64,000 nucleotides of DNA from Amphimedon queenslandica (GCF_000090795.2 NW_003546243.1:526608-590607); one strand, 5' to 3'; shown: positions 1 through 21,573, numbered from the stretch's first letter. Notes: generated by a model not told the origin, from the sequence alone. Numbers and translations are program-made.

Positions 1-490
1 CCCCATTGGGATTGCTTGTGGACTTGCAGCAATGATATCTAAAGGTCTCATTTACTATTACTTTCCAGCAGATGAAAGCTCTTCTACATGTCATACACTC
101 TATGCCAATAAAACTTTATTTCTTCCTCAAGTTTTTTGTGCACTTGCTTTCTTCTTCATTGTTCCTGCAACACTGGAATTCACAGTAGCTCAGTCTCCAG
201 TACACATGAGAGGAGTAATGGTTGGAATGTGGTTAGCTTCAATGGGGATTGGATATGCATTGAATATCAGCCTCAAGTATCCATTTGGATGTCGAAATAA
301 GTACATCTGTCCAAGGTATTACTACTACATGACAAAGAGTATTTTAGTTTTACTGATCCTGGTAGTGTTTATAATACTGGCTCGACGATACAAGAACAGA
401 GTGAGAGAGAATGAAGTTAATATTCATCAAATTGCTGATGATCATTACACCAGGTACATGGAACAAGAGGAAGAATACAGCAACAATTAA
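1..490 (+). CDS. POT/SLC15-type proton-coupled transporter, C-terminal end (partial)
   Basis: The reading frame is open from base 2 and stops at 488-490, giving the last roughly 160 residues of a multi-pass membrane protein whose 5' part lies outside the window. Three hydrophobic segments are visible. The middle one is followed by AQSPVHMRGVMVGMWL, which resembles the 'P..MR....alwl....G' signature near the C-terminal helices of the POT/PTR2 (SLC15) oligo-peptide and nitrate transporter family. A loop with several cysteines follows (CRNKYICPRYY), then a last membrane helix and a charged cytosolic tail rich in E, R and Y. Family members move small peptides or related solutes into cells with protons. 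Substrate cannot be judged from this fragment. Other major-facilitator families are possible but fit less well. Confidence 0.6.
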   Translation, partial: PIGIACGLAAMISKGLIYYYFPADESSSTCHTLYANKTLFLPQVFCALAFFFIVPATLEFTVAQSPVHMRGVMVGMWLASMGIGYALNISLKYPFGCRNKYICPRYYYYMTKSILVLLILVVFIILARRYKNRVRENEVNIHQIADDHYTRYMEQEEEYSNN

Positions 491-963
491 TGGCAAAATA
501 CGCACAAAATTTTTTGTTTACTATAAAAGTTGTTGTACAAGGTGTGAACAAGCTTGTAAATTACTTTTAAGGAGGTGTGAACAAGTTTGATATTTGTATT
601 GTAAAGTTTCATAATTATAATTTAAGTAATAAATAAAATCAGATGCAAAATACATTAATAACAATATTGAAAGAAACTGATTAAGTGACACATCTATAAT
701 ACAATAGCACAAGTTACTAAAACAAAAATTAAAAACAAGTTTGGATGCTCTAAAAATAATAATCATGATTATAACAGAGATGTGATTTAGTAATAAAAAT
801 TGCATTAAGTAGCTACATCTTGACACAATAAAAAATGTATAACAATAATGATAATAATAATATAAAAAACAATTAATTAAAAAAATCTCATAATAAAAAT
901 CGTAAAAACAAAGTTTGGTGAGGAGAAGGAAAGAAAACGAGACAGAGGAGTATCAAAGTTCTT
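491..963. other. Intergenic/3'-UTR space between convergent genes
   Basis: AT-rich sequence between the stop of the POT-type transporter (+) and the stop of the DLG5-like gene (-). It contains AATAAA-like hexamers on both strands (for example around 630-650 and 838-900), consistent with the 3' UTRs of two convergent genes. No coding potential is supported. Confidence 0.5.
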
Positions 964-3900
964 CTAAGGTGAAATGGGCTGTCTGACAACACGGACCCAG
1001 GCCTGATTCATTTTCTCATGACGGACAATGTCTGCAATCTGTCGTAATAGTGTATCCTCAAAAACCAGCATAAGACAAGCTATAACGATGAACAAAAATG
1101 ACACATCACATCATAACATCATCAAAATAAGTTTCTTTTTTTACGTGTGCAAGCCTTGAAAATTGAATTAAAAATACTAACAAGTACAAACCTGTGAACT
1201 CGTGGCTGTGTTCCTCTTCCAGCATCCTGGCTTCGGCGTACATTCTCTGCACTTCCACTGGACTCAGTTTATCAGGACCAAACGTACTGGAAAACAAGAG
1301 TTTGGTATCATCAAATGCACACAATAGCTCATTATTGGCACATACATATATGCATCTATTACTATTACTATTATTATTATTATTATTAACTCACTTGATG
1401 CTTTCTTCAGCTCCTGCTTTAACTAAGATTGAGATTGGAGGAGCAAATGTTTTAAGTCTATGAAGCGATGCAATGCTTCCTCCAACCAGCACATGCTTTC
1501 CCTACAAGATGCAGCATTAGGATATAAATGACAAGCATAAGGCATAATTTCAATAAGGAATAAGGGTAGATGTAAAAGTAAGATGATTTTGGAGCAACTT
1601 TAAAAATTCATAAGAAATCCAAATTTGATCGGAATCAGTTCAAACTTTCTGCACAACATAAGTACATGTATATGTATCAGAAAACGTAATAAAAATTGAG
1701 AATTCGATCCTTTTCAAATTTGGTGAAATTTCGTAAAAATCACTGTACTATAGTACAGGGACTTTTGTCCGATTTTGGAGCAACTTTAAAAATTCGTAAA
1801 AAATCCAAATTTGATCGGAATCAGTTCAAACTTTCTGCACAACATAAGTACATGTATATGTATCAGAAAACGTTATAAAAATTAAGAATTCTATCCTTTT
1901 CATATTTGGTGAAATTTTGTAAAAATCACTGTACTATAGTACAGGGACTTTTGTTCAATTTTGGAGCGATTTCAAAAATTCGTAAAAAATCCAAATTTGA
2001 TCGGAATCAGTTCAAACTTTCTGCACAACATAAGTACATGTATATGCATCAGAAAACGTAATAAAAATTGAGAATTCGATCCTTTTCAAATTTGGTGAAA
2101 TTTCGTAAAAATCACTGTACTATATATAGTACAGGGACTTTTGTCCAATTTTGGAGCAACTTAAAAATGCTAGTATATCATAAAGTGTGTAGATGTGTTA
2201 TAGTTACTTTGGAGTTGTCTGATGTGAACGCTTCTCTAGGTATTACAGCAAACCCAGTGTCCCCATGTCTCTCATAGTGTATGATCCTGCCCTCGCTCTG
2301 TTCCCGATGCAACCTTGCTTCAGTGATCCTAGCAGTACCTTCAACAAACTCTAAATACAGGAAATGAAAGAGATGAATTCACACATAAGTCCACTATGGC
2401 AAGTTCCAAGCCAATGAAGAAGCCCAGCCTTTTGCTAAAACTAAGCCACTTTATATGTAGTTTACCTGGATGACAATAGTGGAAGAGTTTTGGATAGCTC
2501 TCAACCAGTAGGTTGGTTATTTGACTAGCGAGTACGCCACATATTAAAACAGGTCTGGTGCCAGTGTATGCCTCCACCTCTTCATACAAGGCTATGTCAA
2601 GGGCTGAAAAAAAACATTAAATAATAATTTAAGTCTTAATTAGTAGACACTCACTGTTTCCTTGTTCGTTGAGCCACTCTTGTGCCCTCTCAGTATTGGG
2701 TATAGCTCCTACTCCAGCATCAGTCCCGTCCTCATTGAGTCTTGATACCCAGAACGAGCGCCTGTAACGAACAGGGGCATCCTCTATAATGTGGAACACG
2801 TTCCCAGGCTGAATGCTGAGTTCCTAGAGGAGAGGAAAGGATGGAGGAGTCCTTAAAGATGGATGCTCCCTACCTGTTGCAGTCTAGGTATGTAGGCAAA
2901 GTTAGCTCTAATGTATGTAGCATCAGACAATGGATCTCTTTCATCAGCTACATCTAAAATGAAACAAACATAATTTGTAAAAAAATGTACATTACAACAA
3001 AGTATAGATCATTATTTATTATTTTTATGCAATAAAAAGATTAAATAAAGTAACATGTACAATGTTGCACAATGTAGGTTATCAATAATTACGGTGTACA
3101 TGTAGTGCCTTTCCCTAACTTGATATGGAAGTTGATCTTCTTGGTTCCTCTTGCACTGAGGTCATTGATCGTGCTCCGGTCAGTGAGAGGTTCGAGCGAC
3201 TCCGCCCTCTAATGGCCAGCATTGACTTGCTTCTTGATCGCTTCTTTGAATCAACTATCAAGGGAAATTAATTAATTAGTCATGTGGGTGTGACATAAAA
3301 TAATAATTAATTATTGAATATTTGTGCATCTCTTCCCCCTCCCCCTCTCTCTATACCATATTGGTCATATTGTGGCTCTGATAGTTGGGACAGTGAGCCA
3401 CTCTTCCAGCTCTTCTTTCCACGACCAAATTTACTGTGAGACTTGCCCTTTGACGATTTCTTTAAACTCCTATGTACAAGTAGTCATGCACCATTAAACA
3501 AATAGATATTATCGAAATATGAAGTCACCTGCTGCTATTTTCCAGTTCAGGAAACTGAGAGGCCCCACCAATAACACTGCTCATGAGTCCATCGGACCCT
3601 GAGCGGGTTCTAAAGGTGGTCCGGGTGCCATCATCACGAGCAAAGTAGGACTCATCATCGTCAGAATGAATCTCCTTCTCCGGCTGTGTTGATACTGTGG
3701 ATTGGACTGTGAGTCTATTGTGTGATACCTAATGGAGGGAAGAGCAAAAACCAATTGTTTCCATTGTCACAAAATCCGTGACAAACAAAAACCCATTTGT
3801 TCCATTGTCACGAAATCCGTGACAAGCAAAAACCCATTTGTTCCATTGTCACGAAATCCGTGACAAGCAAAAACCCATTGGTTCCATTGTCACTATAAAT

Positions 3901-4185
3901 CCAAGACTTTGGTTAAGCAACTTTAAAAATTCATAAAAAATCTAAACTTGATCAGAATCACTTCAAACTTTCTACACAACATAAGAACATGTATATGTAT
4001 TAGAAAAAATTATAAAAATGTCGAATTCTCTACTTTTCATTTTTGGCAAAATTTGGCCAAACACCCTGTACTATAGTACAGGGACTTTAGGCTAATTTTG
4101 GAGCAACTTTGAAATTTGTAAAAAAATCCAAATTTGATCAGAATTAGGACAAATTTACCAACAATTTTAACATGCATACATTATT

Positions 4186-4227
<42 letters not shown>

Positions 4228-7022
4228 TATTCCATTACTTGAGATATCGAGTGGAAAGTGAGCTCAATTGATGTCTGTGATGACTCCATTGGCATGTAAG
4301 GATAAGATGACGGCTCACTGAGAAAACTCTCACTAACTCCCTCACTGTAATCAGTGCTACCAACCTCACTGCTTAGCTCCTGTGAACAAGAGGAGGAGGA
4401 GTGAAAAGAGGAGAGAGAGGGGCAAGAAAAGAGGGGAGAGAGAGAGAGAGGGAGGGGGAGGGAAGAAAGGGGAGAGAGGGGAGGAAAGGGGAGAGAGGGG
4501 AGGAAAAGAGAGGGGGAGAATAACGTTGAAAAAGAGGGTGAAATGGACATGTAGCTCATGATAAAAGTAGGAGTATACAAAGGAATGTGTGGGAATAAAA
4601 ACAAAGATAAAAATGATAGGCATATCAGTATACCCGTAACACAATACCTGAGAGCCCTCTCTCCCACACACACATAACACACATCATACACAGTGTACAT
4701 ACAATGAACACACACACATCAAATAAATACTGGGCAATGGCATTACAGCTAACACATGCACAGACTATACCATCAAACAAAATATGCTAATGGGCAATTA
4801 CATGGATACTAAAGATATAAACAGTGTACACATATACATGTACACATGTATGAGCTAATCATTGATTACATTTCTCAGCAATAACTAATAACTGCATGAA
4901 ATCCAATTGTTATTGGCTATATATAGTCTAAGGAGTGTCTCATAGACTCAACCATGTACCATACAGTAGCCTCTGGCCAATTATAGCACATCCATAGTAA
5001 CATATGCCTCTGTCTGTGTCTGTGTTACTTACCTCAAACTCCACTCTTCTATTATTAGGAGGATAAGCTGACGTATACATCACTCCATCACTGGTTGGTC
5101 GATGAGGTCCATCGGCAATGTAACAACGGCCGCCAGAACGTAAGTGTGACCTCGGTCCCTCTATTTTTACTGGCTCCTACGAATAACAAAGAATAATAAG
5201 TAATGAGTAGATAATGTAGCTCATACCTGAGAGGCATTGCTCTCTTGTGTTGCGGAGTGATAGGAATCAGGACGTGAGTGGTAATGGGATGGGATCTGAT
5301 CCTGTGAGTTTTGTGTTCCGCCGTAATCGTCACTGCTACACCAGCTGGACACATCAGTGTGTTCTACGTGAGCTCTATACGTGTTCCTGGCGGAGCTACT
5401 GTGGTCACTGCTACCCGAGGCAGACTTACTGGGAGGACACATCTCAGATACTAAATGAGGATAAGAACGATCAAAGAGGTATAGATTTGTTATTCATAAA
5501 TAGCTCATAATGCTTAATGTGTACTTGATTGAAGTGGAGGAGGAGATACGAGCAGCTGTGAGTTGCTTGCCTCTTCTTCTCTCTCAATCACAATCCTCAG
5601 TACTCCTTTGTTTGGCTTTAAGAGCTTCTTCACCGAGTTAGGCTTCTCTTTACACACATTGGTCCCATTAACCTAAAGCATTGCAGTAACATGATACAAT
5701 TATATACTGGTAAAGTGATAGGATATACCTGTATAATTCTGTCTCCAGTTTGCAATATCTTATCAGCCGGTCCTCCTTCTGTGATACTTGATATGGAGTA
5801 ATGAGTCTCCCAGTCATAATTAAATCCAAAACCTTATTGAGAGAGAAAGAGACATAATAATAATAATAGTACATGTAGCTGACTGTGTATTAATTTCTAA
5901 TTTAAATAAACACAATTACCATCTTTTTGGAGCATTAGTGAAAACTCGTGAGATTTCATCTTCTTCTTTCCTTCTCCTAATTCTAAAATGGCACCAGCCA
6001 CACCTACTTGAAGTGCATGGGCGTTCTTGCGGCGTTTAAGAACCTACAAGTGATTAAACGTATAGGGATAACAATTATATTGTAATTCTAGTATACTTAC
6101 AATATCTAGTAAACCCTTGGATTCTTTCACAACGGCGACAGCTTGCGAGTGATGGGCATTACTTAGAGAATGACCATTAACGCATTCCAGAACATCTCCC
6201 ACCCTAAGAGTAAAGAAAATATGTCCATTTACAACAAATTACGACTATTACTACCATTATTATTATTATATTATTATTTATTATTGTATTATATGCTATT
6301 TTAAAAATTCTAATTATAACACTGTACTTTAATATCCCATCAGCAGGGCCTCCTTTGCTAACAGTGGTTACGATGAACGATCCAGGGTTCGGTAACTGAG
6401 GCTGGTCTTTGCCACCTACGACACTGAAACCAGCTTTACCTTCAGAGCCCTAACAAAGCAATAAATAAAAATAATATACTAGTACCGACCTATGTGCCAT
6501 TGATCAGGCAATACTCATAATATATATGTATACGTACATGCATGTACACGCGTATATACATGTACATGTACATATGATGTAGTACTATAACTCCTTACCA
6601 GTGGTATCTGTATGTGTTTTGTCTCCCAATTCTAAAGCATACAAAAAAAGAGAACAATAAGCAGTAATTTAAATACTAGCAGCAGTAATTTAAGATAGAG
6701 GTAGTACATGCATATGATACTAGACTCTAAGAAAACTATAAGGAGTATATCTATTGATTGTACTGTACATACCTCTCCCCATTCAACTTGTTCCACGTGT
6801 GGTTCACTGTTAGCCGAAGGGAAGGTGAGAGTCGCGTTCAGTTCCTGACACTGCTTGTCCAGCCTCTCGCACTCTTGACGGAGTTTCTCTCTCTCGTTCT
6901 CGAGTTTGCCGACACGGCTCATCATGGACCTGTTCTTCCCTTTGAGTGTGTCCTGCTCCATGTACAACTCTTCAATGGTTTGCTTTAAATCAAATATGTA
7001 GTCCTCGTTCTGTTTACTGGCC

Positions 7023-7070
<48 letters not shown>

Positions 7071-10000
7071 TACATGTACATTGTGTCACATTGGATGCAT
7101 GAGTAAATAAAGGAAATGCACTCCACCTCAATTAGACAATTCGACCAGTATATTGCAATAATAATAATAAAACTAATAGTAATAATAATAATGCTGTACG
7201 ATATCAAATATGACAATGATTTCGTGTACTTGAAATTCTAGGAATATCATCTATGAAATACAATGTAGTACATGCATGTGCATTAGTTGTGTTCAATTGA
7301 AAATTTGTACATTGCCTTTGTGTGTGTGTGTGTGTGTAACTGTGTGTGGTTGAAAATGACATAAGCTGTTTGTTTGCTTGTTTCTACAAAGGTTACATGT
7401 TATTTTGAACATGAGCCTTCCTCTCTCAGAGCATGTGTGTGTGTTTTGTGGTAAATGCACAACATAATAATTGTAGGATAGGGTATCCTTTGAACACACA
7501 AAAACCATCTATATACAATGTACAATGTACAGTACATATGCTCTAGATTCCCTTTTCTATTCTAATACATGTATGTGCCTATGGTCTGATAGTTATAGTA
7601 GCATACTACAGTACACTGGAACTGATGAGTGGTTGCTTGCATGGTGGATGATTGGGTGCAGCTTTAATTTGGCTCTTTGACAAATTTCTGAAATGTTAAA
7701 TCTCCCATTATACGCCAAAAACAAAATAATAATGTTAATAATAATGATAATGGTACAATGTATGATGATAGTACAAACTTACCGAGCGCTGTAGGTCCTC
7801 AACCTCAACAAGGAGGTTACTCTTCTCTTGGAAGAATATCTCCAGTTTGTTAAGAGCTCCAGATGACGTTATATCATCAGTGACTTCTCTGCCGTACAAT
7901 AGTCTTAGCATTGAAGTGTAGTCTGCCTTCTGTTGCTTTAAAACACCAAGCAAACCCTTGACCTGAGATATAGGACCAATAACAACAATAATAAGTTAAT
8001 ATAATAAGATGTACATGTATTTTATATAATTTTAATACAAAAAACTAGAGTGTCGTACCTCTGTTTCTCGCTGAGTTCCAGCAATAGACTTTATTTCATT
8101 GACAATATCAGCCAAACTCTTCTCTGCCTGCATACACACACACACACACACAATTAAAGTATTGAATGGCCTGAGGACTCACTTCTTGTAGACTATCCTT
8201 CAATTCCTTGAGCTGCTTTGATGACTCTTGACTCTCCACAACGGTTTTATCTTTGAGTTTTCTCATTGCTGAGAGCTCCTTTGCATCCTTTTGACGCTGA
8301 GCCTGAGAGAAAAGAATAAAAGAAGCAGCAATAATAAGTTAGGAGGAATAGCCCAGGGGAGGAGGTTAATACTTTAATGGTTTCGAGCTTCTTCTTCACT
8401 TGTATAGCATCAGTTAGGACACGGTCTCTCTCTCTTATAGCAATGTCTCTCTGTTTCTCAGCTAATGTCTTCTCAGTCTAAATCACAACAAAAAAATAAT
8501 AAAAGAGGAAAAGCCCCCCCCCCCCCACACACACACCTTTAGTTCCAGTAGCTGTGTCTGTAGTTGCATGCTCTTCTCATAAGTCTCTGTAGTCTGTTGC
8601 ATTGACATTCCTTGAACGACTTTCATCTCCTCGTGTGCAGTCGCATTCTCCACCTTCACTTGACTCAGTTGATCCCTCAGTGTCTCATTCTCAGCCTCAA
8701 CTGTCTTTAGTTTTGACTCAAGCTCCGCCCTAAAGGACCTCATCTCCGAGACCTGCTGCGATAGAGTCTCCTGGAAAAAAGGAAGAATTACACAATATTT
8801 ACATCATTGCCAATCTTACACAATAAGTGCCACAATTATCGCACAAATTCTTACAATAGTCATACATTACTGGAGGAATTGTACATTAAAAATACAGCTA
8901 TTCTGTATGCCAACTGTTTGACAACAAATCATTATTCAATAATTAATTGTAATGTCAGCTGGAGCTGCTCTACATAACGCATAGCGTCATGTACATACTC
9001 TTAGTGGATATTAACAAGTATAATCTATAGACAGGATGATTTGGTATTTCTCAACGAGTGTGGGATTTGTGACTCTATTATTGATTGGAATTTCCTTGTT
9101 CGTTTGCTCCATGTAGCAAGTTATGATATCAAACCATGCATTCTCTCCTCTGCATTACAACACTCAGACTATCACAACAATACAAAAGGAAACCAAAGAG
9201 AAACCAGCACACACTATCGTCATACACATACACACACGTACATGTAAATACTGTCAGTGTACACACACGCCCACCACATTACAGTACACAAGCTACGCAT
9301 ATTTTAATTCATTCGCTACACTTATTTTATATTTACTAACACACAATCTAATACTTATTTCTATTTATTGCGTACATTCTCACGAAAGGCTTTGCTGAGT
9401 TGGCTTTGGAGCTGAGGTATGACGTTCTCGGTTCTTTTGTCTTCTAGTAAGTTGCTGGCACTTGAGCTCAGTTGCTTCTTTGATCCAAAACCACCCATAG
9501 GATGAAGCTGTCCACTGCTACTTATCCTCCTACAATGGAATGAAATAAATTTACTACTCTCATTGCTATTAGTACTTGGCACAAGTGTCATAAAATGGAA
9601 ATATGAGGAATTGAGCTTTAATTCCCGTGAAATTAATCCCATTTGTACTTTAAATGCTAACTTTGCATTTATGTATACACAAATCAATTAGTTTCTCCTC
9701 TTACTTGGTATGGAGGTCAACTACAGAGTGGCTGTGACTCCTTCCGAACACGTGCTGATTTACGTCCTCATATCTCCCAGTCTCCTCATGTTTTCTATTC
9801 TCCTCAATGCTCTCATCACTGCTACTACTCTGAATCTTCAATGAACTATAAAAACACAACACGTTACAATGGCAAAGGATTGATAAGTGATATTTCCTCT
9901 CTCTCTCTCTCTCTCTCTTTGTTCTAATGTAGATAATGTTGTATTCTTTCTCTCTCTCTCTCTCTCTCTCTCCCTCACTTTGATTTCTTTAGTCGTATGA

Positions 10001-11054
10001 TCTCTGCTTCAGCCATTTTGAGCTTCTGTTGCAAGGTATCAAGGTCTTTAGCCAGTTTTCTATTAGTGTCCCTCAGCTCAGCTGACTCCCTATCACTGTG
10101 TGACTTCTCTAGCCTCTCCTAATGAAGCAAATAAATTGAATAAACAAGTAAATAAATAAAAAATGGATTAAGAAGACAAGGTAATACGTAAAACATAAAC
10201 ACAAACATTAATTTTAATGGAATACATAAATACTTTTAATTGCTGGAAGATATGTCACTACATTACTTGCACTCACTTTTAGTTTAGCATTCTCTGCCTT
10301 TAAGTCTGCAATGGAACTAGCAGCCGAGCGTGACACGTCATAATTAGACCCAATGGACTGGAGCTTCTCTGCCAGCCTCTGCTTCTCTCGTTGTAACTCG
10401 GTCACTTTGTACTTGAAATCATCTCTGTCTTGAACGACACACTCCAACTCACTGAGACATGAAAGAAGAGAAAGGAAGAGAGAGACAGACAATTAGAGAA
10501 TGAGTTGAGATCAGACACAATTATTGAATTTTTAAAACTACTAATGTGTCATTGTTGTGTAATGGATACTATACCTTCTCACTCTCTTTAGTTCTTCCAT
10601 TATACGATTCTTGTGCTGCTCGTGTTCAGCCATCAGTTGATGGAGCTGCTTATTCAACTGATCCTTCTCAAACTTCAACTGTTGAACGTAAGCTTGCAAC
10701 TGAAATAAAACATGCATAAAGTACACATGATACATTTGCATGTATAATGTACATGTATTAAAATTGTTAACTCAAACTGTCAGCAGTGTATAAGGGCATT
10801 GACAAGCTTTAGAAAATGGAATAAGAACACCAAGTGCTATTCCAATTAGGAACCAGTGAGTGTGGGTCTTTTTTTACTTTTGGTTGCTGGTTGATCTGAT
10901 GGTGATAATGAGATCTGTAATCGTAAGCGTCGGAGTGTAGTGGTCTATCGGTGGTGTATTGCTGGTAACGATGGTTTAGTCTCTTGTCTGGTGCTCCTCC
11001 TCCTCCTCCACCAGCCATAGGCTTGAGTCTGTCTATGTCGATATGGTCGGCCAT
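964..11054 (-). CDS. DLG5: DLG5-like MAGUK scaffold (coiled coil, two PDZ, SH3, guanylate-kinase-like)
   Basis: A gene of roughly 25 exons. Verified 3' exons are 964-1079, 1192-1286, 1395-1501, 2208-2350, 2467-2603, 2655-2823, 2874-2953 and about 3100-3254; the first coding exon is 10878-11054. From the N terminus there is a Gly-rich leader, then long charged coiled coils (about 6.8-10.7 kb), then two PDZ domains. PDZ-A (about 6.1-6.6 kb) has the loop GFSVVGG and GGPADGILKVGDVLECVNG. PDZ-B (about 5.5-6.05 kb) has the loop GFGFNYDW. A Ser-rich linker follows, then an SH3 domain (ELSIQPGNVFHIIED) and a GK-like domain (RPVLICGVLASQITNLL ... GKHVLVG). The GK domain lacks a Walker A lysine, as expected for the divergent GK of DLG5. 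The family scaffolds cell junction and polarity complexes at the plasma membrane. An acceptor just upstream of the ATG (about 11106) shows there is a further 5'-UTR exon. There is a frame break near 3185-3215 (see findings). Confidence 0.88.
1570..2166 (+). repeat. ~185-bp palindrome-cored repeat, about three units, in a DLG5 intron
   Basis: Three head-to-tail units lie in the intron 1502-2207. Each contains 'gagcaactttaaaaattc', a 'ccaaatttgatcggaatcag' block, 'cataagtacatgtatatg' and ends in the core ctgtactatagtacaggg (cores near 1743, 1926 and 2116). The spacing is about 183-189 bp. The third unit carries a TATA insertion in the core. They are antisense to DLG5. Confidence 0.9.
3756..3893. 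repeat. 41-bp minisatellite, 3.3 copies
   Basis: The word ccattgtcac starts at 3761, 3802, 3843 and 3884, exactly 41 bp apart. Each unit contains the small inverted repeat gtcacgaaatccgtgac. It lies in a DLG5 intron immediately before another unit of the 185-bp family. Confidence 0.9.
3900..4168 (+). repeat. ~185-bp palindrome-cored repeat, about 1.5 units
   Basis: One diverged unit and part of a second, with the core ccctgtactatagtaca near 4067-4083. It lies in a DLG5 intron, in the same orientation as the copy at 1.6-2.2 kb. A (CT)n microsatellite follows at 4191-4225. Confidence 0.85.
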
Positions 11055-13407
11055 TTTGATGAAAACTCGTTAGACAGTGGTGAGTAGCATCAATCTCCAA
11101 ACAGACCTGGAAATAATAAAAATAATAAAGTGTTTGTTTGTGCGAGCGTGTGCTTAGCATTCAATCAAAAGAAATATTATACTTGTCGCTAAAATTATCC
11201 CGTCTCAAATTATAGACACACAGACACCATTAGAATGGTAATTAGCTACTCCAGAAACGTATGTACGTGTACATGTACTACCAAGCAATGTATTACATAA
11301 TAAATAGTAATAATAACATCAATAATGACGATGATGATGATGATAATAGTAATAATAATAGCAAGAATCTAAATGGTAAACAAAGATACAAAGCAAATAC
11401 ATAAGAGGAAGAGAGAGAAAGGAAGATAGTAACAAGGGTTGCTTTAATTGTATTGCTTTAAGTTGTGTTTGTGAGACCAAGTGAGAGGCTGATCTTATAG
11501 CTCATTCCTTGAGTGCAGTCAATCATAATGCCTGCATTACCAGCCATAGAGCATATAATTTGGCTGCAGTGTGGAGCTGTGGTCAATACTCCTCCACAAG
11601 CCACTATGCAAGTTTAGACTTGTCTGTATTAACAAGAACACAATGGAATGCGTTCCAATTAATTACACAATACAAACACTATACACACGACATGAATGTA
11701 TGTATGTATGTATGGCATGGAATGGATTCAACACACATAAATGGCATGACAAGGGAGTGCATAGTGTTTATCTGCCTAGCAACAGAAGAGAGACGGATAA
11801 AAATGTAAGCACACAAGACACACATGCATACATGATGATGATGCATGTAAGAATGCACACACAGTCCTTGATTGAGGACATTATAAGGCATAGCACTTAA
11901 CTCATTGAACAATACATAGTACATAGTGGATACACAGTGGAGGCTGATAAGAATATGATAGTAAAATGGAGAGACAATAGTGGCCTTATAAGTACTAATA
12001 AAATTTATGTGTTTAAAGAAAAAATTTAATTGAACAATAGCTAGATATAAGGTAGACATATTCCCAATACAACCAACACTTACAATGTACATCAATAAGC
12101 AATGAATTATCAATGAATGTCAGGTATTCACTCACACTAATGTATCATTAGTGTCATGTAAAGCAATGACTCAATGAGCCTAAGAATCTCCTAATGACAC
12201 GTATTGTCTGGTATGGCATGGTATGCATGTATAAGCTGAATCCCAAATGCTATTTGTTTATGCTGGTGACCTCAATTGAGTCAATTCATCACGTATATCA
12301 GTGTTTGGCCCAACAGTGTAACTTCATACCAGTATCAGTAACTATAGCTACACACACACACACACAGTGCCACAAATAATAAAATAAAAATAAAATAACT
12401 ATAAGTAATAACAATAAATAAATGATAATATTTTAGTTTCAATTACTAACAACAGCAAATAAGAAATTATAAGAAGCTAGAGAGAGAGGGGGGAGAGAGA
12501 GAGGTACCAAAAGAAAAGGGAGTTGCCCCAAAATGAATCAACTGCATGTGAATGAGCAAGTGCAATGAGCGTGTGTGTGTGTGTGTGTTTGTGAAGAATT
12601 CTGATCGCAAACAGCTTGCTTCACGACTAACTGACAACAGATTTAACAACAGAGCTACAACTGACACAGTACATGAATATCTGTGTGCCAATGTCAAGGT
12701 GTTTTTTTTTTAATAATAAGGCACAGGAGGGGTATTTTGACTAATGGAAGAGAATGTGTGTGGTAGCTCAGTCCAAAGACAAATGAAGCATTTCCAGGGT
12801 CTCTCGAGATAATAAGTTATTTATAAACATTAATAAAGATAATTGTAAATATGGGGACCCACACAGACCTTGTATAGCATCAATGCTCGAATTATAAAAA
12901 TACAATCCAGTGCAACAAGTTGTGATGATAAAATTTATATAAGGATATTAATAATCATACAGTGCAACATTTCCAAAAAGCTCTATTATGAGTTACACAC
13001 AACTGTATTCATGAAATTTTATCCATGAATTATTTATATTGAATAATTATAAAACTCACTGGTTACTGGGTAGATTTCAGCACTACAAAGAAGGATAATT
13101 AAGACAGTAGTGTCCCTCCTTACAGTCGCTCGGTATCTATTATTTAAATGGCTTGCAAGAGCTGCCTGCTCCTTCTAAAACTAAAGCTACAGCACTCCCT
13201 CATGCATGCCTAAAATACCTGAATCGATGGGCAGTGAATAAAGGCGTGGCCTTTTAAAATTATACGGTTAAAAATAAAATCGAACTATTTCAAACATATA
13301 CGGAAACCCACGTGGTGATTTTTTTAATTAAGCGAATAGGAGTGGCAGTACCGTATATGCTAGAGTAATATTAAAATACAGGGGAGTCAGAGTCTTATGA
13401 GTCCTTG
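11055..13407. other. Divergent intergenic region between DLG5-like and NAK-type kinase
   Basis: About 2.3 kb separating the DLG5-like ATG (-) from the kinase ATG (+). A good acceptor (polypyrimidine tract then CAG on the minus strand, near 11106) means the first DLG5 exon is non-coding and lies somewhere in here, probably with the promoter near 13.0-13.4 kb where both genes could start. The rest is simple sequence (TAA, GAT and CA runs). No additional gene is supported. Confidence 0.5.
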
Positions 13408-16817
<3,410 letters not shown>

Positions 16818-17056
16818 TCATTTTTATTTATTAATTTTATTTAAAGAATATTTAAACTTGCCCTCCTTTGAACTTCTTCCTCTATCTTATGAACCCGTTG
16901 TGGTTTTATTCCTCTCTCTCTCACTCTGATGGTGTGGGCTGTTATTATTATATTATTTTAAAGTTGTGTTGTGTTTAGCAATGGTATTATTATCAAAGTT
17001 CAATATTAATTAACAACTAATAACCTAATGAACTAGTAGGCGTGGTTTGTTTCAAT

Positions 17057-21573
<4,517 letters not shown>

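Noticed and set aside
4227-4715. 162-aa minus-strand ORF rich in Ser/Leu/Pro
   Set aside because: Only 4241-4379 is a DLG5 exon. The rest is translation of a CT-rich polypyrimidine tract ahead of the acceptor.
11509-12113. Overlapping 99-144 aa ORFs on both strands
   Set aside because: No domain, biased Cys/His/Met composition from ATGT-rich sequence, and no splice context. They lie in the 5' intergenic region of DLG5.
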